A stretch of DNA of 38,935 nucleotides. Source: an uncultured Clostridia bacterium (lineage in GTDB: Bacteria; Bacillota; Clostridia; Oscillospirales; CAG-272). The notes beneath the pieces are model-generated. The model saw only the letters and a program-made list of their open reading frames with translations. It was not told the origin of the DNA and searched no databases. The stretch covers positions 1 through 38,935 of the forward strand of contig CALWJT010000041.1 of NCBI GenBank assembly GCA_944381075.1, read 5' to 3'. Below, in pieces: positions 25,818 through 33,968 of the stretch (position 1 is the first letter of the stretch; every line of letters starts with the position of its first letter). The position numbers and the translations under genes were made by a program.

Positions 25818-26903
25818 ATGAAAAAGAATCAAACCGTAGCAGAACAGCATGAGATCATCGGAAATACCGTATCGGACCATGCGTTCCCAAGAACGACCCA
25901 TCCCGGCGCTGCATGGTTTTTCCATCCCGTACAGCTCGGGCTTTTCATCCACTATGGAATTTCCACAGTTCATGGAGATCTTGACATTTCGTGGGGCATG
26001 ATGGACAATCCCGAGAGACGCGCCAAGGGCAACGGCATCGTGACGCCCAGAGAATACTGGGCACTCGCGGAGAAATTCCATCCCGAGCACTATCATCCGG
26101 AAGAGTGGCTCGGCGCGGCGAAGGACGCCGGCTTCTCCTATGCGGTATTCACGACCCGTCACCACGACGGCTTTTCCCTATGGCCGTCCGCGGCAAGCGA
26201 TTTTTCCACGAAAAATACCATGAACGGGCGCGATCTTGTCGGCGAATACGTCGACGCCTGCCGCAAGGTCGGACTGAAGGTCGGACTTTATTATTCGCCT
26301 CCGGACTGGCGCTTCGATCAGAAATATATGTCGTTTATGTACGGTTCCCATTCGGCGCGCTTTCCGGACCGCCCGAATAAAGATATCGACCATAAGGAAA
26401 TCGGGGATCTTCCCAAAATGCCGCCGGAGCATATCGCGCGCCATATCGCCTACGTCAACGCACAGATACGGGAGCTGCTCACAGGCTATGGCGAAATCGA
26501 TCTTCTATGGTTCGACGGAACGGTCGACGATCTAAGTCAGGTCATCACCATCGAAGAGATCCGCGCGCTTCAGCCGCAGATCGTCGTCAACGACCGTCTG
26601 TGGGGCGTCGGGGACTACTGCTCGCAGTTCGAGTGCCGGCTTCCCGACGAAAAGCCGGACGGACCGTGGGAAACCTGCCACATCTGGCACGTCGGCGGGG
26701 GCTGGTCCTATGTGAAAAATGCGGACAAGTACCGCGATCTTGAAACGACCATGCACCAATACGAGGTGTGCAGAAAATGGGGCGGCAACCTGCTTCTCAA
26801 TATCGCGCCGCGCGCGGACGGCTCCGCGCCGGACGCCTACTACAAGAGCGTGAAGGAATTCGGCGACGCGGTAAAGGCGAGGTACGGAGAGCAGGCAGAC
26901 TAA
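25818..26903 (+). CDS. GH29 alpha-L-fucosidase
   Basis: The 361-residue protein is the catalytic domain of GH29 only, with no carbohydrate-binding domain and no signal peptide. Seen are GLFIHYGIST (41-50), EEWLGAAKDAGFSYAVFTTRHHDGFSLWPS (95-124, HHDGF is diagnostic), LVGEYVDACRKVGLKVGLYYSPPDW, and the nucleophile Asp233 in LLWFDG. GGNLLLNIAPRADG near the C-terminus is also typical. The enzyme hydrolyses alpha-L-fucosides, for example from host mucin glycans or plant polymers, in the cytoplasm. AAAGGAGG precedes the ATG. It lies 40 bases after recN with no terminator or promoter visible, so it may be read from the repair operon. A terminator follows. Confidence 0.93.
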   Translation: MKKNQTVAEQHEIIGNTVSDHAFPRTTHPGAAWFFHPVQLGLFIHYGISTVHGDLDISWGMMDNPERRAKGNGIVTPREYWALAEKFHPEHYHPEEWLGAAKDAGFSYAVFTTRHHDGFSLWPSAASDFSTKNTMNGRDLVGEYVDACRKVGLKVGLYYSPPDWRFDQKYMSFMYGSHSARFPDRPNKDIDHKEIGDLPKMPPEHIARHIAYVNAQIRELLTGYGEIDLLWFDGTVDDLSQVITIEEIRALQPQIVVNDRLWGVGDYCSQFECRLPDEKPDGPWETCHIWHVGGGWSYVKNADKYRDLETTMHQYEVCRKWGGNLLLNIAPRADGSAPDAYYKSVKEFGDAVKARYGEQAD

Positions 26904-26906
26904 CAG

Positions 26907-26935
26907 GAAGGCGGACATTTCCGCCTTCTTTATTT
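26907..26935 (+). terminator. Intrinsic terminator after the fucosidase gene
   Basis: GAAGGCGG (26907-26914) pairs with CCGCCTTC (26921-26928) across six bases, followed by TTTATTT. The hairpin is short but well formed. Confidence 0.8.
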
Positions 26936-26951
26936 CAAAAGGAGAGCTCTT

Positions 26952-27476
26952 TTGACAAATATAGAAGAAAATGAAAAATGCCTGCGCGGTTCGCTCGATT
27001 ATGCCATATGCAAAAAAGCTGTTCTGGCAAGCGGCATCGGCCTTGCCGCCGCGGCGGCCCTCTTTATCCTGCTTTCTCTGGCTGCTCACAGCTTTCGGTT
27101 TATGCTTGCACTCATTCCAACCGCTCTTTATTGCGTTCCCAGCGCGGCCATCAATGGCTATCGGATGCGGCAGATCCTGAAATGCCGGGATTCCGTCTCT
27201 TTTTATGAATCGGTGCTCACCGATCCGCAGCCGTATCCCGGTTCAGGCGTCACCTTCACCGTGACATGGCAGGACAGCGGCGGACGCAGGATGGAGGCGC
27301 AGACCCATGCCATCGCACAGACCCGCGGACTGTTAAGGCCAAACTTCTCCGTGCTGAATGGAAAAAAAGTGTTCCTCGCCTATCACAAGCCGACAGAGGG
27401 GGGGTCGTCATCCGAATCTTATCGGAGAACCAATATTATCCATACGGAAAGGCAGCCATCCCGGGTCGCATTTTAA
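26952..27476 (+). CDS. Unknown two-helix membrane protein, probable frameshift at a poly-G run
   Basis: I do not recognise this 174-residue protein. It starts with TTG at 26952, with AAAAGGAGAG upstream. Two hydrophobic helices lie at about 22-42 and 47-62, and a soluble domain follows (about 75-150). The last 25 residues are unlike a protein end. At 27398-27404 there are seven G residues; with one more G the frame would continue ...KPTEGGVVIRILSENQYYPYG... and stop at 27538, which looks much more natural for a beta-strand. The gene may therefore be phase-variable, a recent mutation, or an assembly error. A terminator sits at 27653. The gene could be part of the GH29 readthrough unit or have its own start. 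Confidence 0.65.
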   Translation: MTNIEENEKCLRGSLDYAICKKAVLASGIGLAAAAALFILLSLAAHSFRFMLALIPTALYCVPSAAINGYRMRQILKCRDSVSFYESVLTDPQPYPGSGVTFTVTWQDSGGRRMEAQTHAIAQTRGLLRPNFSVLNGKKVFLAYHKPTEGGSSSESYRRTNIIHTERQPSRVAF

Positions 27477-27652
27477 TGGAAAAACGCCGTCATAGCCTTT
27501 CGGACGGAGACAAGTCTGTCCGCAGCCATGTCCAATGACGCTCCGCCAGCACATAAGCCAATATCTTTCCAAAAGCAAATGACAAAAGCGTATCAAAACC
27601 CGCTCCCTTGCTGGAAACGGATTTCTGGGATGGCGCCTATCCCTGCCTGGCA

Positions 27653-27679
27653 TGGCAGGAAGCCCTGCCATTTTATTTT
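27653..27679 (+). terminator. Intrinsic terminator after the membrane-protein gene
   Basis: TGGCAGG (27653-27659) pairs with CCTGCCA (27664-27670) across a 4-base loop, followed by TTTTATTTT. It is placed to end the transcript of the frame that reaches 27538. Confidence 0.82.
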
Positions 27680-28184
27680 CATATGGATGCTTCTTGTACC
27701 GCTCGCTATAAAGAAAACAGAGAGGATGAGCATTCTGAAAGCTCTCTTCTCCAGCCGGCTTTGCCGTCGGCATCCATCTGTCTTTGCTATCCTATCTGCA
27801 TCGGACTTTTTCTGTTCAAAGCGCCGGCGATCAAGCATGCTGCCGTCACGGCGGCGAAGAATAGCCATTTGCGGCAGACAGCGTCGCATTTGCCGGACCG
27901 AAACAGAATATTTTATCTCAAAGAAGGCGCGTCAGCCGGATCCGGCTGACGCGCCTTCTTTGAAATTGTACGCCCGACGAAGCACGGCTTTCCCGCCTAC
28001 AAAACGGGATCGCTTTTGTCAAGGCCTGCCAAGGTCATCGTGCCGCCGCATCTCCGGCACCGCCTCGATCCGCTCCAGAAAAAATATGAAAGAGGATAGA
28101 ACCTCTGCCGGCAACATCCGCTGCCAAAAAGGGACAGGCACACCGGAAAAGCGGGATGCCGCCTCTCTTTTTTCGCAGGAGCAC
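27680..28184 (+). other. Gene-free stretch between the terminator and the GNAT gene
   Basis: No frame here has a ribosome site and a protein-like composition. A minus-strand frame ending near 27997 has a CRRCGGTMTLAG-like zinc-ribbon scrap, which could be the end of a decayed gene. A perfect palindrome lies within at 27918-27963. Confidence 0.4.
27918..27963. repeat. Perfect 46-bp palindrome with no spacer
   Basis: Every base from 27918 to 27963 is complementary to its mirror position, with the centre at GGATCC. As RNA it would give a stem of 21 bp with a 4-base loop. CTTCTTTGA follows on the plus strand and the same on the minus strand, so it may act as a bidirectional terminator, but such a full palindrome is unusual. 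Confidence 0.85.
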
Positions 28185-28730
28185 TCATGAGAGCCGGTAT
28201 TCGAGCTGGCAGTCGCACGGCTCCTTTTCCGCGAGCGACCGGTTGTATTCAGCGGCCTCCCGGCAGCCCATCGCGCGGTAAAACGCCTGCGTTTCCTCCG
28301 AGGAGTGCGCAGAAAGATAAAGCGCATCCGCACCCTTGCCTCGCGCCGTCCGCGCCGCCCTCTCGAAAAGGAGACGGCCGATGCCCTGGCGCCGGCATTC
28401 ATAGGAAACGTAGAAAAACGAAAGCTGGAGATAGCGGCATGCGGTCCCGAACGGCTCGTTTTCCACAGAGGCAAAGCCAACAAGCGCGCCGTCACGGAAC
28501 GCACCGAGCACCGTGCCGCCTGTCCGACACGTGCGTAAAAGCGCCTGAACGAGCGATCGATAATCGCCGTCGTCCCACTGCTCTACAAACGCGATATCCT
28601 TGAGAATCCACGCTCCGTTTTCCTTGCGCCAGCAGCGCGTCACCCGCTGGTAGCGGTCAAAGGAGGAAAACAGCGACGGCGTGAGCTCCGTTGGCAGAAG
28701 CTCACGTATCAGGATCGGTTCGGCGCTCAT
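28185..28730 (-). CDS. GNAT-family acetyltransferase
   Basis: The 181-residue protein has the acetyl-CoA pyrophosphate loop RRQGIG (113-118) after the strand LQLSFFYVSYEC, and ALYLSAHSSEETQAFYRAMGC as motif B. It probably acetylates an amine on a small molecule, peptide or protein; the substrate is unknown. Its ATG overlaps the tyrS stop as ATGA, so the pair is translationally coupled, and it would respond to the tyrS T-box. The partner is suggestive only. Confidence 0.9.
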   Translation of the reverse strand: MSAEPILIRELLPTELTPSLFSSFDRYQRVTRCWRKENGAWILKDIAFVEQWDDGDYRSLVQALLRTCRTGGTVLGAFRDGALVGFASVENEPFGTACRYLQLSFFYVSYECRRQGIGRLLFERAARTARGKGADALYLSAHSSEETQAFYRAMGCREAAEYNRSLAEKEPCDCQLEYRLS

Positions 28731-29950
28731 ACCTTGTGTATAAATTTGCGGAACGCTTTCTTGCCGCGGCGGATAACGATGCCTTTTTGCAGGGAGGCGG
28801 CATCCAGAACAGCTCCGATATCCGTCACCTTGACGTCATCCATTGTGACGCCGCCTCCGAGAATAAGCCTTTTGGCCTCGCTTCTCGACGGAGCAAGCCC
28901 GCCGAGCACCATGAGATCGACAACGGCGATTTTGCCGTCGGAAAGAGCCGTCTCCTCCACCTCGGTCGTCGGCATATTTTCGCTGTCCGCACCCGAAAAG
29001 ATAGCTCGCGCGGTCGCCTGCGCCTTGTCCGCCTCCTCTTTTCCATGGACAAGAGAGGTCAGCTCATAGGCGAGGATCTCTTTTTTCTCGTTGATGCGGC
29101 TCCCCTCCCAGCTCTCCATCTCGCTGATCTGCTCCAGCGGCAGGAAGGTCAGCATTTTGAGACATTTCATAACGTCCGCATCGTCGATGTTGCGCCAATA
29201 CTGATAAAATTCATATGGCGTCGTTTTGTTCGGATCGAGCCAGACCGCGCCCTTGGCGGTCTTTCCCATCTTCTTGCCCTCGCTGTTCATGAGCAGCGTG
29301 ATGGTCATGGCATAGGCGTCCTTTCCGGTCTTCTTGCGGATGAGATCCGTGCCGAACAGCATGTTCGACCATTGATCGTCTCCGCCGAACTGTATATTGC
29401 AGCCGTAGTGCTCGCTTAAATAATAGAAGTCGTAAGACTGCATGATCATATAGTTGAATTCGAGGAAGCTGAGCCCCTTCTCCATTCGCTGCTTATAGCA
29501 TTCCGCGCGCAGCATATTGTTGACGGAGAAGCAGGCGCCGACGTCCCGCAGCAACTCGATATAGTTGAGCTTCAGGAGCCAGTCCGCATTGTTGACCATG
29601 ATGGCCTTGTCCTCGCCGAACTCGATGAAGCGCTCCATCTGACGCTTAAAGCAATCGCAGTTGTGCTGGATGGTCTCCGGCGTCATCATGGAACGCATAT
29701 CCGTCCTGCCGGAGGGATCTCCGATGTATCCGGTGCCGCCTCCGATGAGCACGACCGGACGATTGCCCGCCATTTGCAGGCGGCGCATGAGGCAAAGCGC
29801 CATGAAATGCCCGACATGAAGCGAGTCCGCCGTCGGATCGAAGCCGATATAGAATTTTGCGCCGCCCCGGTTGATAAGGTCGCGGATCTCCGCCTCGTCA
29901 GTCACCTGCGCGATGAGACCTCTTTCCTGTAATTCTTCATAAATACCCAT
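28727..29950 (-). CDS. tyrS: TyrS, tyrosyl-tRNA synthetase
   Basis: This cytoplasmic enzyme charges tRNA-Tyr. The 407-residue protein shows the class I signature HVGH (45-48), the Tyr-binding pocket segment GDDQWSNM (190-197), the KMSKS-type loop KMGKT (227-231) and an S4-type RNA-binding domain at the C-terminus. The ATG at 29950 was chosen, with GGAGG upstream; an in-frame TTG at 29962 is too close to the ribosome site. It sits behind a T-box leader with a Tyr specifier. GNAT follows, coupled. Confidence 0.98.
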   Translation of the reverse strand: MGIYEELQERGLIAQVTDEAEIRDLINRGGAKFYIGFDPTADSLHVGHFMALCLMRRLQMAGNRPVVLIGGGTGYIGDPSGRTDMRSMMTPETIQHNCDCFKRQMERFIEFGEDKAIMVNNADWLLKLNYIELLRDVGACFSVNNMLRAECYKQRMEKGLSFLEFNYMIMQSYDFYYLSEHYGCNIQFGGDDQWSNMLFGTDLIRKKTGKDAYAMTITLLMNSEGKKMGKTAKGAVWLDPNKTTPYEFYQYWRNIDDADVMKCLKMLTFLPLEQISEMESWEGSRINEKKEILAYELTSLVHGKEEADKAQATARAIFSGADSENMPTTEVEETALSDGKIAVVDLMVLGGLAPSRSEAKRLILGGGVTMDDVKVTDIGAVLDAASLQKGIVIRRGKKAFRKFIHKV

Positions 29951-29960
29951 AGTTTCCTCC

Positions 29961-30225
29961 AAAACAAAATCCTCTGCCCCACAAGGGACAGAGGACGAAA
30001 ATTCGTGTTACCACCTCAGTTTGCGCACGCCTTACAGCGATGCGCCTCATGGAGTGCCGACACACTCCGGCGCTTTAACGGGCGCACCCGCCGCAGCCTA
30101 CTTTCCTTCTTCCGAGTTCGGTGCGAAGCTCAAAAGTGTATTCCGTACCGCGCTTCCCGCCATCTTCCACCGTCCGATGGCTCTCTGCTGGGCTCCTTGG
30201 CACGTACTCTCTTTATCATCGCTTT
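29961..30225 (-). promoter_or_regulatory. T-box leader with Tyr (UAC) specifier, upstream of tyrS
   Basis: On the minus strand the leader begins AAAGCGATGATAAAG. The specifier loop reads GGAA-TAC-ACTTTTGAGC, so TAC (30138-30140) selects tRNA-Tyr. The T-box proper is GAGGTGGTAACACG (30004-30016). The terminator is TCCTCTG/CAGAGGA with CCC/GGG (29970-29995), followed by TTTTGTTTT. Low tRNA-Tyr charging would stabilise the antiterminator and raise tyrS expression. Confidence 0.95.
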
Positions 30226-30231
30226 TTATTT

Positions 30232-30260
30232 ATTATAGCATGTATCGTTTGTCTTGTCAA
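30232..30260 (-). promoter_or_regulatory. Consensus promoter of the tyrS T-box
   Basis: On the minus strand TTGACA (30255-30260) and TATAAT (30232-30237) are exactly 17 bases apart, with TGC before the -10. Confidence 0.9.
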
Positions 30261-30333
30261 GCGCTATTTTTTCCGTTTCCCGCACCGCAGGCAAAACCAT
30301 GTCAAAAAAAGCAAAGCCGCCCTTTCCGCATAG

Positions 30334-30368
30334 AAAAAAGCAGGATACCGCGTTCTCTGGTATCCTGC
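30334..30368 (-). terminator. Intrinsic terminator of the rpsF-ssb-rpsR operon
   Basis: On the minus strand GCAGGATACC pairs perfectly with GGTATCCTGC (30340-30368) across nine bases, and TTTTTT follows (30334-30339). It is 14 bases after the rpsR stop. Confidence 0.93.
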
Positions 30369-30382
30369 CGGACTTTGATTTT

Positions 30383-30631
30383 TCAATCGCTGATAAACGG
30401 AAGAAGCGCAACATGACGCGCTCTCTTGATGGCTTCCGTCAGTTCTCTTTGATGCTTCGCGCACGTTCCCGTCACTCTGCGGGGCAGGATCTTTGCGCGC
30501 TCCGAGGTAAACTTTCTCAGCCTTGCGACATCCTTATAGTCGATCTTTTCTACCTTTTCCGCACAGAACACGCAAACCTTTTTTCTTCTGCGGTTGCCGC
30601 CCTGGCGGACCGGCTTTTGTTCTCTATCCAT
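30383..30631 (-). CDS. rpsR: Ribosomal protein S18
   Basis: The 82-residue protein has the basic N-terminus and the core [20 protein letters not shown] and [20 protein letters not shown] typical of S18, including the cysteines often found in its zinc-binding form. S18 binds 16S rRNA with S6. It is the last gene of the rpsF-ssb-rpsR operon, a near-universal order. AGGAGG is upstream of the ATG. Confidence 0.98.
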   Translation of the reverse strand: MDREQKPVRQGGNRRRKKVCVFCAEKVEKIDYKDVARLRKFTSERAKILPRRVTGTCAKHQRELTEAIKRARHVALLPFISD

Positions 30632-30673
30632 CGTGATGAAACCTCCTACTCTCTTAGTTTTTGAGCACTCCCG

Positions 30674-31105
30674 TCAAAACGGAAGATCATCGTCGCCCGC
30701 GATCTCTTCAAACTTCGGCGTTTCCGTATCGCCTGAGGAGAAGGTCGGCGCCTGATAATCATCCGTTCGCGGGGAATCGTTTTTGCGCTCCACGAAGCTT
30801 GCCTCGTCGGCAACGACCTCGGTGGCATAGCGCTTGGAGCCGTCGTTCGCCGTCCAGCTCCGTGTCTGAAGCGAGCCGCAGATGCAGATCGCGCTGCCCT
30901 TTCTGAAATATTTCGCAATGAATTCCGCAGTACTTCTCCATGCGACAATATTGATAAAATCGCTTTGCGGCGTCTCTCCGGCTTTTGTATATCGGCGGGT
31001 CACTCCTATCGAGAACGAACAAACAGAAACGCCGCTCGGCGTCTGCTTGAGTTCCGGATCCGCGGTCATATGACCGATGAGGATCACTTTATTGAGACTT
31101 GCCAT
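30674..31105 (-). CDS. ssb: Single-stranded DNA-binding protein
   Basis: The 143-residue protein has an OB-fold (about 1-105; NKVILIGHMTADPELKQTPSG start and RKGSAICICGSLQTRSW) and a short linker ending in DDDLPF, the acidic tip that binds partner proteins. It coats single-stranded DNA in replication and repair. The ribosome site is AAAGGAA at a long distance of about 12 bases. It lies between the rpsF and rpsR genes. Length is at the short end for Firmicutes SSB. Confidence 0.98.
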   Translation of the reverse strand: MASLNKVILIGHMTADPELKQTPSGVSVCSFSIGVTRRYTKAGETPQSDFINIVAWRSTAEFIAKYFRKGSAICICGSLQTRSWTANDGSKRYATEVVADEASFVERKNDSPRTDDYQAPTFSSGDTETPKFEEIAGDDDLPF

Positions 31106-31126
31106 ACAAATATACCGTTCCTTTCC

Positions 31127-31417
31127 TCAGACCCTGAGCGTCATCGAACGCATGATCCCTTCCGTGATGTTGAAAATGCGTTCAAGCTCCGCTACAAAGT
31201 CCGGTTCTGCTTTGTAATTCACGAGGACATAATAGCCTTCCGTCAAATCGTTGATCGGATATGCGAGCTTGCGCTTTCCCCATTCGTCGAAGGACTCGAT
31301 CGTGCCGTTCTCCTCAATAAGCGTCTTGAATTTGTTTACAAGAGCGGCGGTAGCTTCCTCCGTGCCCGTACAATCGACGATGTACATCGTTTCATAGGAT
31401 ACGAGTTTCTTTTCCAT
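31127..31417 (-). CDS. rpsF: Ribosomal protein S6
   Basis: The 96-residue protein matches S6: YETMYIVDCTGTEE, GTIESFDEWGKRKLAYPI and EGYYVLVNYKAEPDFVAELERIFNITEGIMR. The ATG at 31417 was chosen because AAGGAGGTG is about nine bases upstream; an in-frame start at 31456 is not credible. It is the first gene of the rpsF-ssb-rpsR operon. In many bacteria the S6-S18 pair represses its own mRNA by binding a leader stem; the 90-base leader here has a GCGGA/TCCGC stem that could serve this, but the match was not certain. Confidence 0.97.
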   Translation of the reverse strand: MEKKLVSYETMYIVDCTGTEEATAALVNKFKTLIEENGTIESFDEWGKRKLAYPINDLTEGYYVLVNYKAEPDFVAELERIFNITEGIMRSMTLRV

Positions 31418-31515
31418 CTGATTTGCACCTCCTTCTGGACATAAGGCCGCGGACATCCATTCAATTTATCCGCAGCAAGGAGAAAAAACTATAAAAGTTC
31501 TTTTCCATCTTTTGT

Positions 31516-31544
31516 ATTATAGCATCCTTTTCTCCATTTGTCAA
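31516..31544 (-). promoter_or_regulatory. Consensus promoter of rpsF-ssb-rpsR
   Basis: On the minus strand TTGACA (31539-31544) and TATAAT (31516-31521) are exactly 17 bases apart, with TGC before the -10. The predicted leader is about 92 bases. Confidence 0.9.
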
Positions 31545-31638
31545 TCACTTTTCAAAAGGATAAGCGCTTTTTTCTCAGAGGATCAGAAAAAAACCGACAA
31601 ATCCCAGCAATATGAAACAGGATCACCCGCATTTCCTA

Positions 31639-31667
31639 TTGATTTTCCTCTGAAAAATTGATATAAT
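31639..31667 (+). promoter_or_regulatory. Promoter of the cardiolipin synthase gene
   Basis: TTGATT (31639-31644) and TATAAT (31662-31667) are 17 bases apart. The leader to the TTG start is about 68 bases. Confidence 0.7.
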
Positions 31668-31740
31668 ATATAAAAGGAATCAAAAAAAGAACGCCTTTTC
31701 AGGCTTCAACAGCCATGTTCGGGCAGGATCGGAGGACAAT

Positions 31741-33435
31741 TTGAAAAAAAGAACCAAATGGTTTCGTACGCTTGTACGCCAGCGTTTTTTTATCATCCTT
31801 CTTTTGTTTTTGCAGTTTGCCTTCCTGATTTTCTTTTTGGTGAGCCAAAGCCGGGTTTCGGTCATCATCAAATGGCTGCTCCACATCATCAGCTTCCTTG
31901 TCGCCCTGCACATCATCGCAAAAAGGGACAAGGGCGCATACAAGCTGACATGGGTTTTTACCATCCTGGTTTTTCCTATCTTCGGGGGACTTTTGTACCT
32001 GCTTTTTCGATATCAGACCCGTTCCAAAAAGCTGCGCAGACAAATGTATCAGATCGCCAATGTCACACGCTCCGCCGCGCTTTTGCCGGGAGACAAAAAC
32101 GCGCTTGCGACCCAAAAGGCGCAGGACGAAGCGGCAGGCAGGACGGAGCCATCGACCGCCTCCCCCGAGGGCAGCGCAGATTCGCCCTCTCACCGGCAAG
32201 CGGCATCGGTCTCGCCGTTTTACGACGTCTGGCAGGCGGGAGACCGGTATGAGCATGCGCTGGCCGGTTCTCCCTCTCATGCAAGACAGATCGAATATCT
32301 GGATAAGTTCGCAGGGTTCCCCGTATACGAAAACACGCGGACCCGGTATCTTTCCCCCGGGGAAGAAATTTATAAGGTCCTGCTCCAAGAGCTGGAAAAA
32401 GCAAGAGCTTATATTTTTCTGGAGTTCTTTATCATAGAAGAAGGCATCATGTGGAACAGCATCTTAGAGATTTTAAAAAGGAAGGCAGCGCAGGGAGTGG
32501 ACGTCCGCATCCTTTATGACGATATCGGCTGCTTTCTGCGGCTCCCGAAGGATTATCCGAAAAAGCTGAAGAGCTGCGGGATCCGCTGTCTGGTGTTCAA
32601 CAAATTCAAGCCCCTGCTCACGGCGACCCAGAACTGCCGTGACCACCGCAAGATCGTCGCCATCGACGGGAAGGTCGCCTTCACCGGCGGATTCAATCTC
32701 GCCGACGAATACATCAATGCCATCCATCCGTTCGGTCACTGGAAGGATGCCGGCGTATGGCTGGAGGGAGAAGCCGCATGGAGCATGGCTTTGATTTTCC
32801 TTCAGATGTGGATGATGAACGGCAATTCCGAAGAAGATGTCACAAAATACTATCCGTGGAAGGAGGTTCCCTGTCCCGTCGTCAAAAACGACAGCTGGGT
32901 CCAGCCGTATGCGGATGCGCCGTATGACTCTGAAAACGTCAGCGAGCACGTCTATCTGCAGATCATCAATACCGCGAAGCACTACGTCTATATCAACACG
33001 CCGTACCTCGTGGTCGACGACAGTATGCTCTCCGCGCTTTCGCTCGCTGCGAAAAGCGGCGTCGACGTGCGGATCGTGACCCCGTTTCGATGGGATAAAA
33101 GGCTCGTGCATTTCACGACGCGCTCCTATTACCGCGAACTGATTCGCGCAGGCGTGAAAATATACGAATACTCCAAGGGCTTTATACACTCCAAAACCTT
33201 TGTCTCGGACGATACTGTCGCCACCATCGGATCGGCAAATCTGGACTTCCGCAGCCTATACCTGCAATTTGAATGCGGCGTCTGGATGTACAAGACCGAG
33301 GCGGTAACAGAGCTGCGCGACGATTTTCTGAAAACACTTGAAATCTGTCACGAGGTACGCGAGGAGGAATGCCGCGGCAACATGGTCACCCGCTTCTTTC
33401 AGGACTTCCTGCGTCTGTTCGCTCCCCTGATGTGA
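31741..33435 (+). CDS. cls: Cardiolipin synthase (phospholipase D family), with an extra linker
   Basis: This membrane enzyme joins two phosphatidylglycerols into cardiolipin. The 564-residue protein has N-terminal hydrophobic segments (about 15-35, 40-60 and 70-90), then two HKD motifs: H302-R-K304 to D309 (DHRKIVAIDG) and H483-S-K485 to D490 (IHSKTFVSDD), each followed by GG or GSAN. It starts with TTG at 31741, with GGAGG a few bases upstream. Residues of about 112-190 are an extra, Ser/Ala/Gln/Glu-rich linker; typical Firmicutes Cls is 480-500 residues. A small membrane-protein gene follows after seven bases. Confidence 0.95.
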   Translation: MKKRTKWFRTLVRQRFFIILLLFLQFAFLIFFLVSQSRVSVIIKWLLHIISFLVALHIIAKRDKGAYKLTWVFTILVFPIFGGLLYLLFRYQTRSKKLRRQMYQIANVTRSAALLPGDKNALATQKAQDEAAGRTEPSTASPEGSADSPSHRQAASVSPFYDVWQAGDRYEHALAGSPSHARQIEYLDKFAGFPVYENTRTRYLSPGEEIYKVLLQELEKARAYIFLEFFIIEEGIMWNSILEILKRKAAQGVDVRILYDDIGCFLRLPKDYPKKLKSCGIRCLVFNKFKPLLTATQNCRDHRKIVAIDGKVAFTGGFNLADEYINAIHPFGHWKDAGVWLEGEAAWSMALIFLQMWMMNGNSEEDVTKYYPWKEVPCPVVKNDSWVQPYADAPYDSENVSEHVYLQIINTAKHYVYINTPYLVVDDSMLSALSLAAKSGVDVRIVTPFRWDKRLVHFTTRSYYRELIRAGVKIYEYSKGFIHSKTFVSDDTVATIGSANLDFRSLYLQFECGVWMYKTEAVTELRDDFLKTLEICHEVREEECRGNMVTRFFQDFLRLFAPLM

Positions 33436-33442
33436 CAAAAAA

Positions 33443-33952
33443 ATGAAGTTTTTTGTTTTTCATATCAGCTATGTGCTTTTCAGCGCCGCGGTCTTTTGGG
33501 CGCTCCGCTTTTGCATGGACGCGTGCCTGCGTGCCAAGGGAAAAAGCAAGACCTATCTCCGAAAGTCAAAAAAAGGCCTTCGGAACTACTGGTTCTTTGA
33601 GAAGGCGCATCGCGAGATCGGGTTGGGACTCGGATATCGGCTGAACGCCGCCCTTCTGCCCGCAACGCTTGTCTATTCTGTCTTCGTGGCAGCATCCTGC
33701 TGGATCCCCGCTTTTCAGGCTGCCGCCGCCGCATGGTCGGTCGTTCTCGCCGGCATACAGATCCCCGCCATCCTCTGGGGCTTTGCCTGGAGCAATCAGT
33801 CCGAGTTCGGGACGTTCTTTGTTCTGTTCAGACGCAGTGCGCACGCGAGGTATTTTCCCGTTTGTGATCTTTTGTGCGCGGTGCTTCCAATCGGCTTTGC
33901 CGTTTGGAACCTCTTTTTCCTCATAGACAGCATGGGAGGGCTGCCGGTTTAG
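33443..33952 (+). CDS. Unknown membrane protein downstream of cls
   Basis: The 169-residue protein is not recognised. It has hydrophobic segments at about 5-25, 68-90, 93-113 and 140-160, with a basic region between (KGKSKTYLRKSKKGLRNYWF, 33-52). It begins seven bases after the cls stop with no clear ribosome site (only an A run), so it is probably translated by re-initiation after cls. The pairing hints at a helper of lipid synthesis, but this is inference. Its last codons form one arm of a strong hairpin. Confidence 0.7.
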   Translation: MKFFVFHISYVLFSAAVFWALRFCMDACLRAKGKSKTYLRKSKKGLRNYWFFEKAHREIGLGLGYRLNAALLPATLVYSVFVAASCWIPAFQAAAAAWSVVLAGIQIPAILWGFAWSNQSEFGTFFVLFRRSAHARYFPVCDLLCAVLPIGFAVWNLFFLIDSMGGLPV

Positions 33953-33968
33953 GCAGCCCTCCCATGCT
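33929..33968 (+). terminator. 17-bp hairpin over the stop codon of the cls partner gene
   Basis: Positions 33929-33945 pair perfectly with 33952-33968 across a 6-base loop, and the TAG stop lies at the loop edge. No U-tract follows, so it may stall or protect the RNA rather than end transcription. A full terminator lies 85 bases on. Confidence 0.55.

Noticed and set aside
24582-26165. Minus-strand open frame of 527 codons across recN and GH29
   Set aside because: It spans two secure genes on the other strand with no ribosome site.
27997-28218. Minus-strand frame ending with a zinc-ribbon-like CRRCGGTMTLAG
   Set aside because: No ribosome site, no complete second CxxC pair and a short frame; at best a relic.
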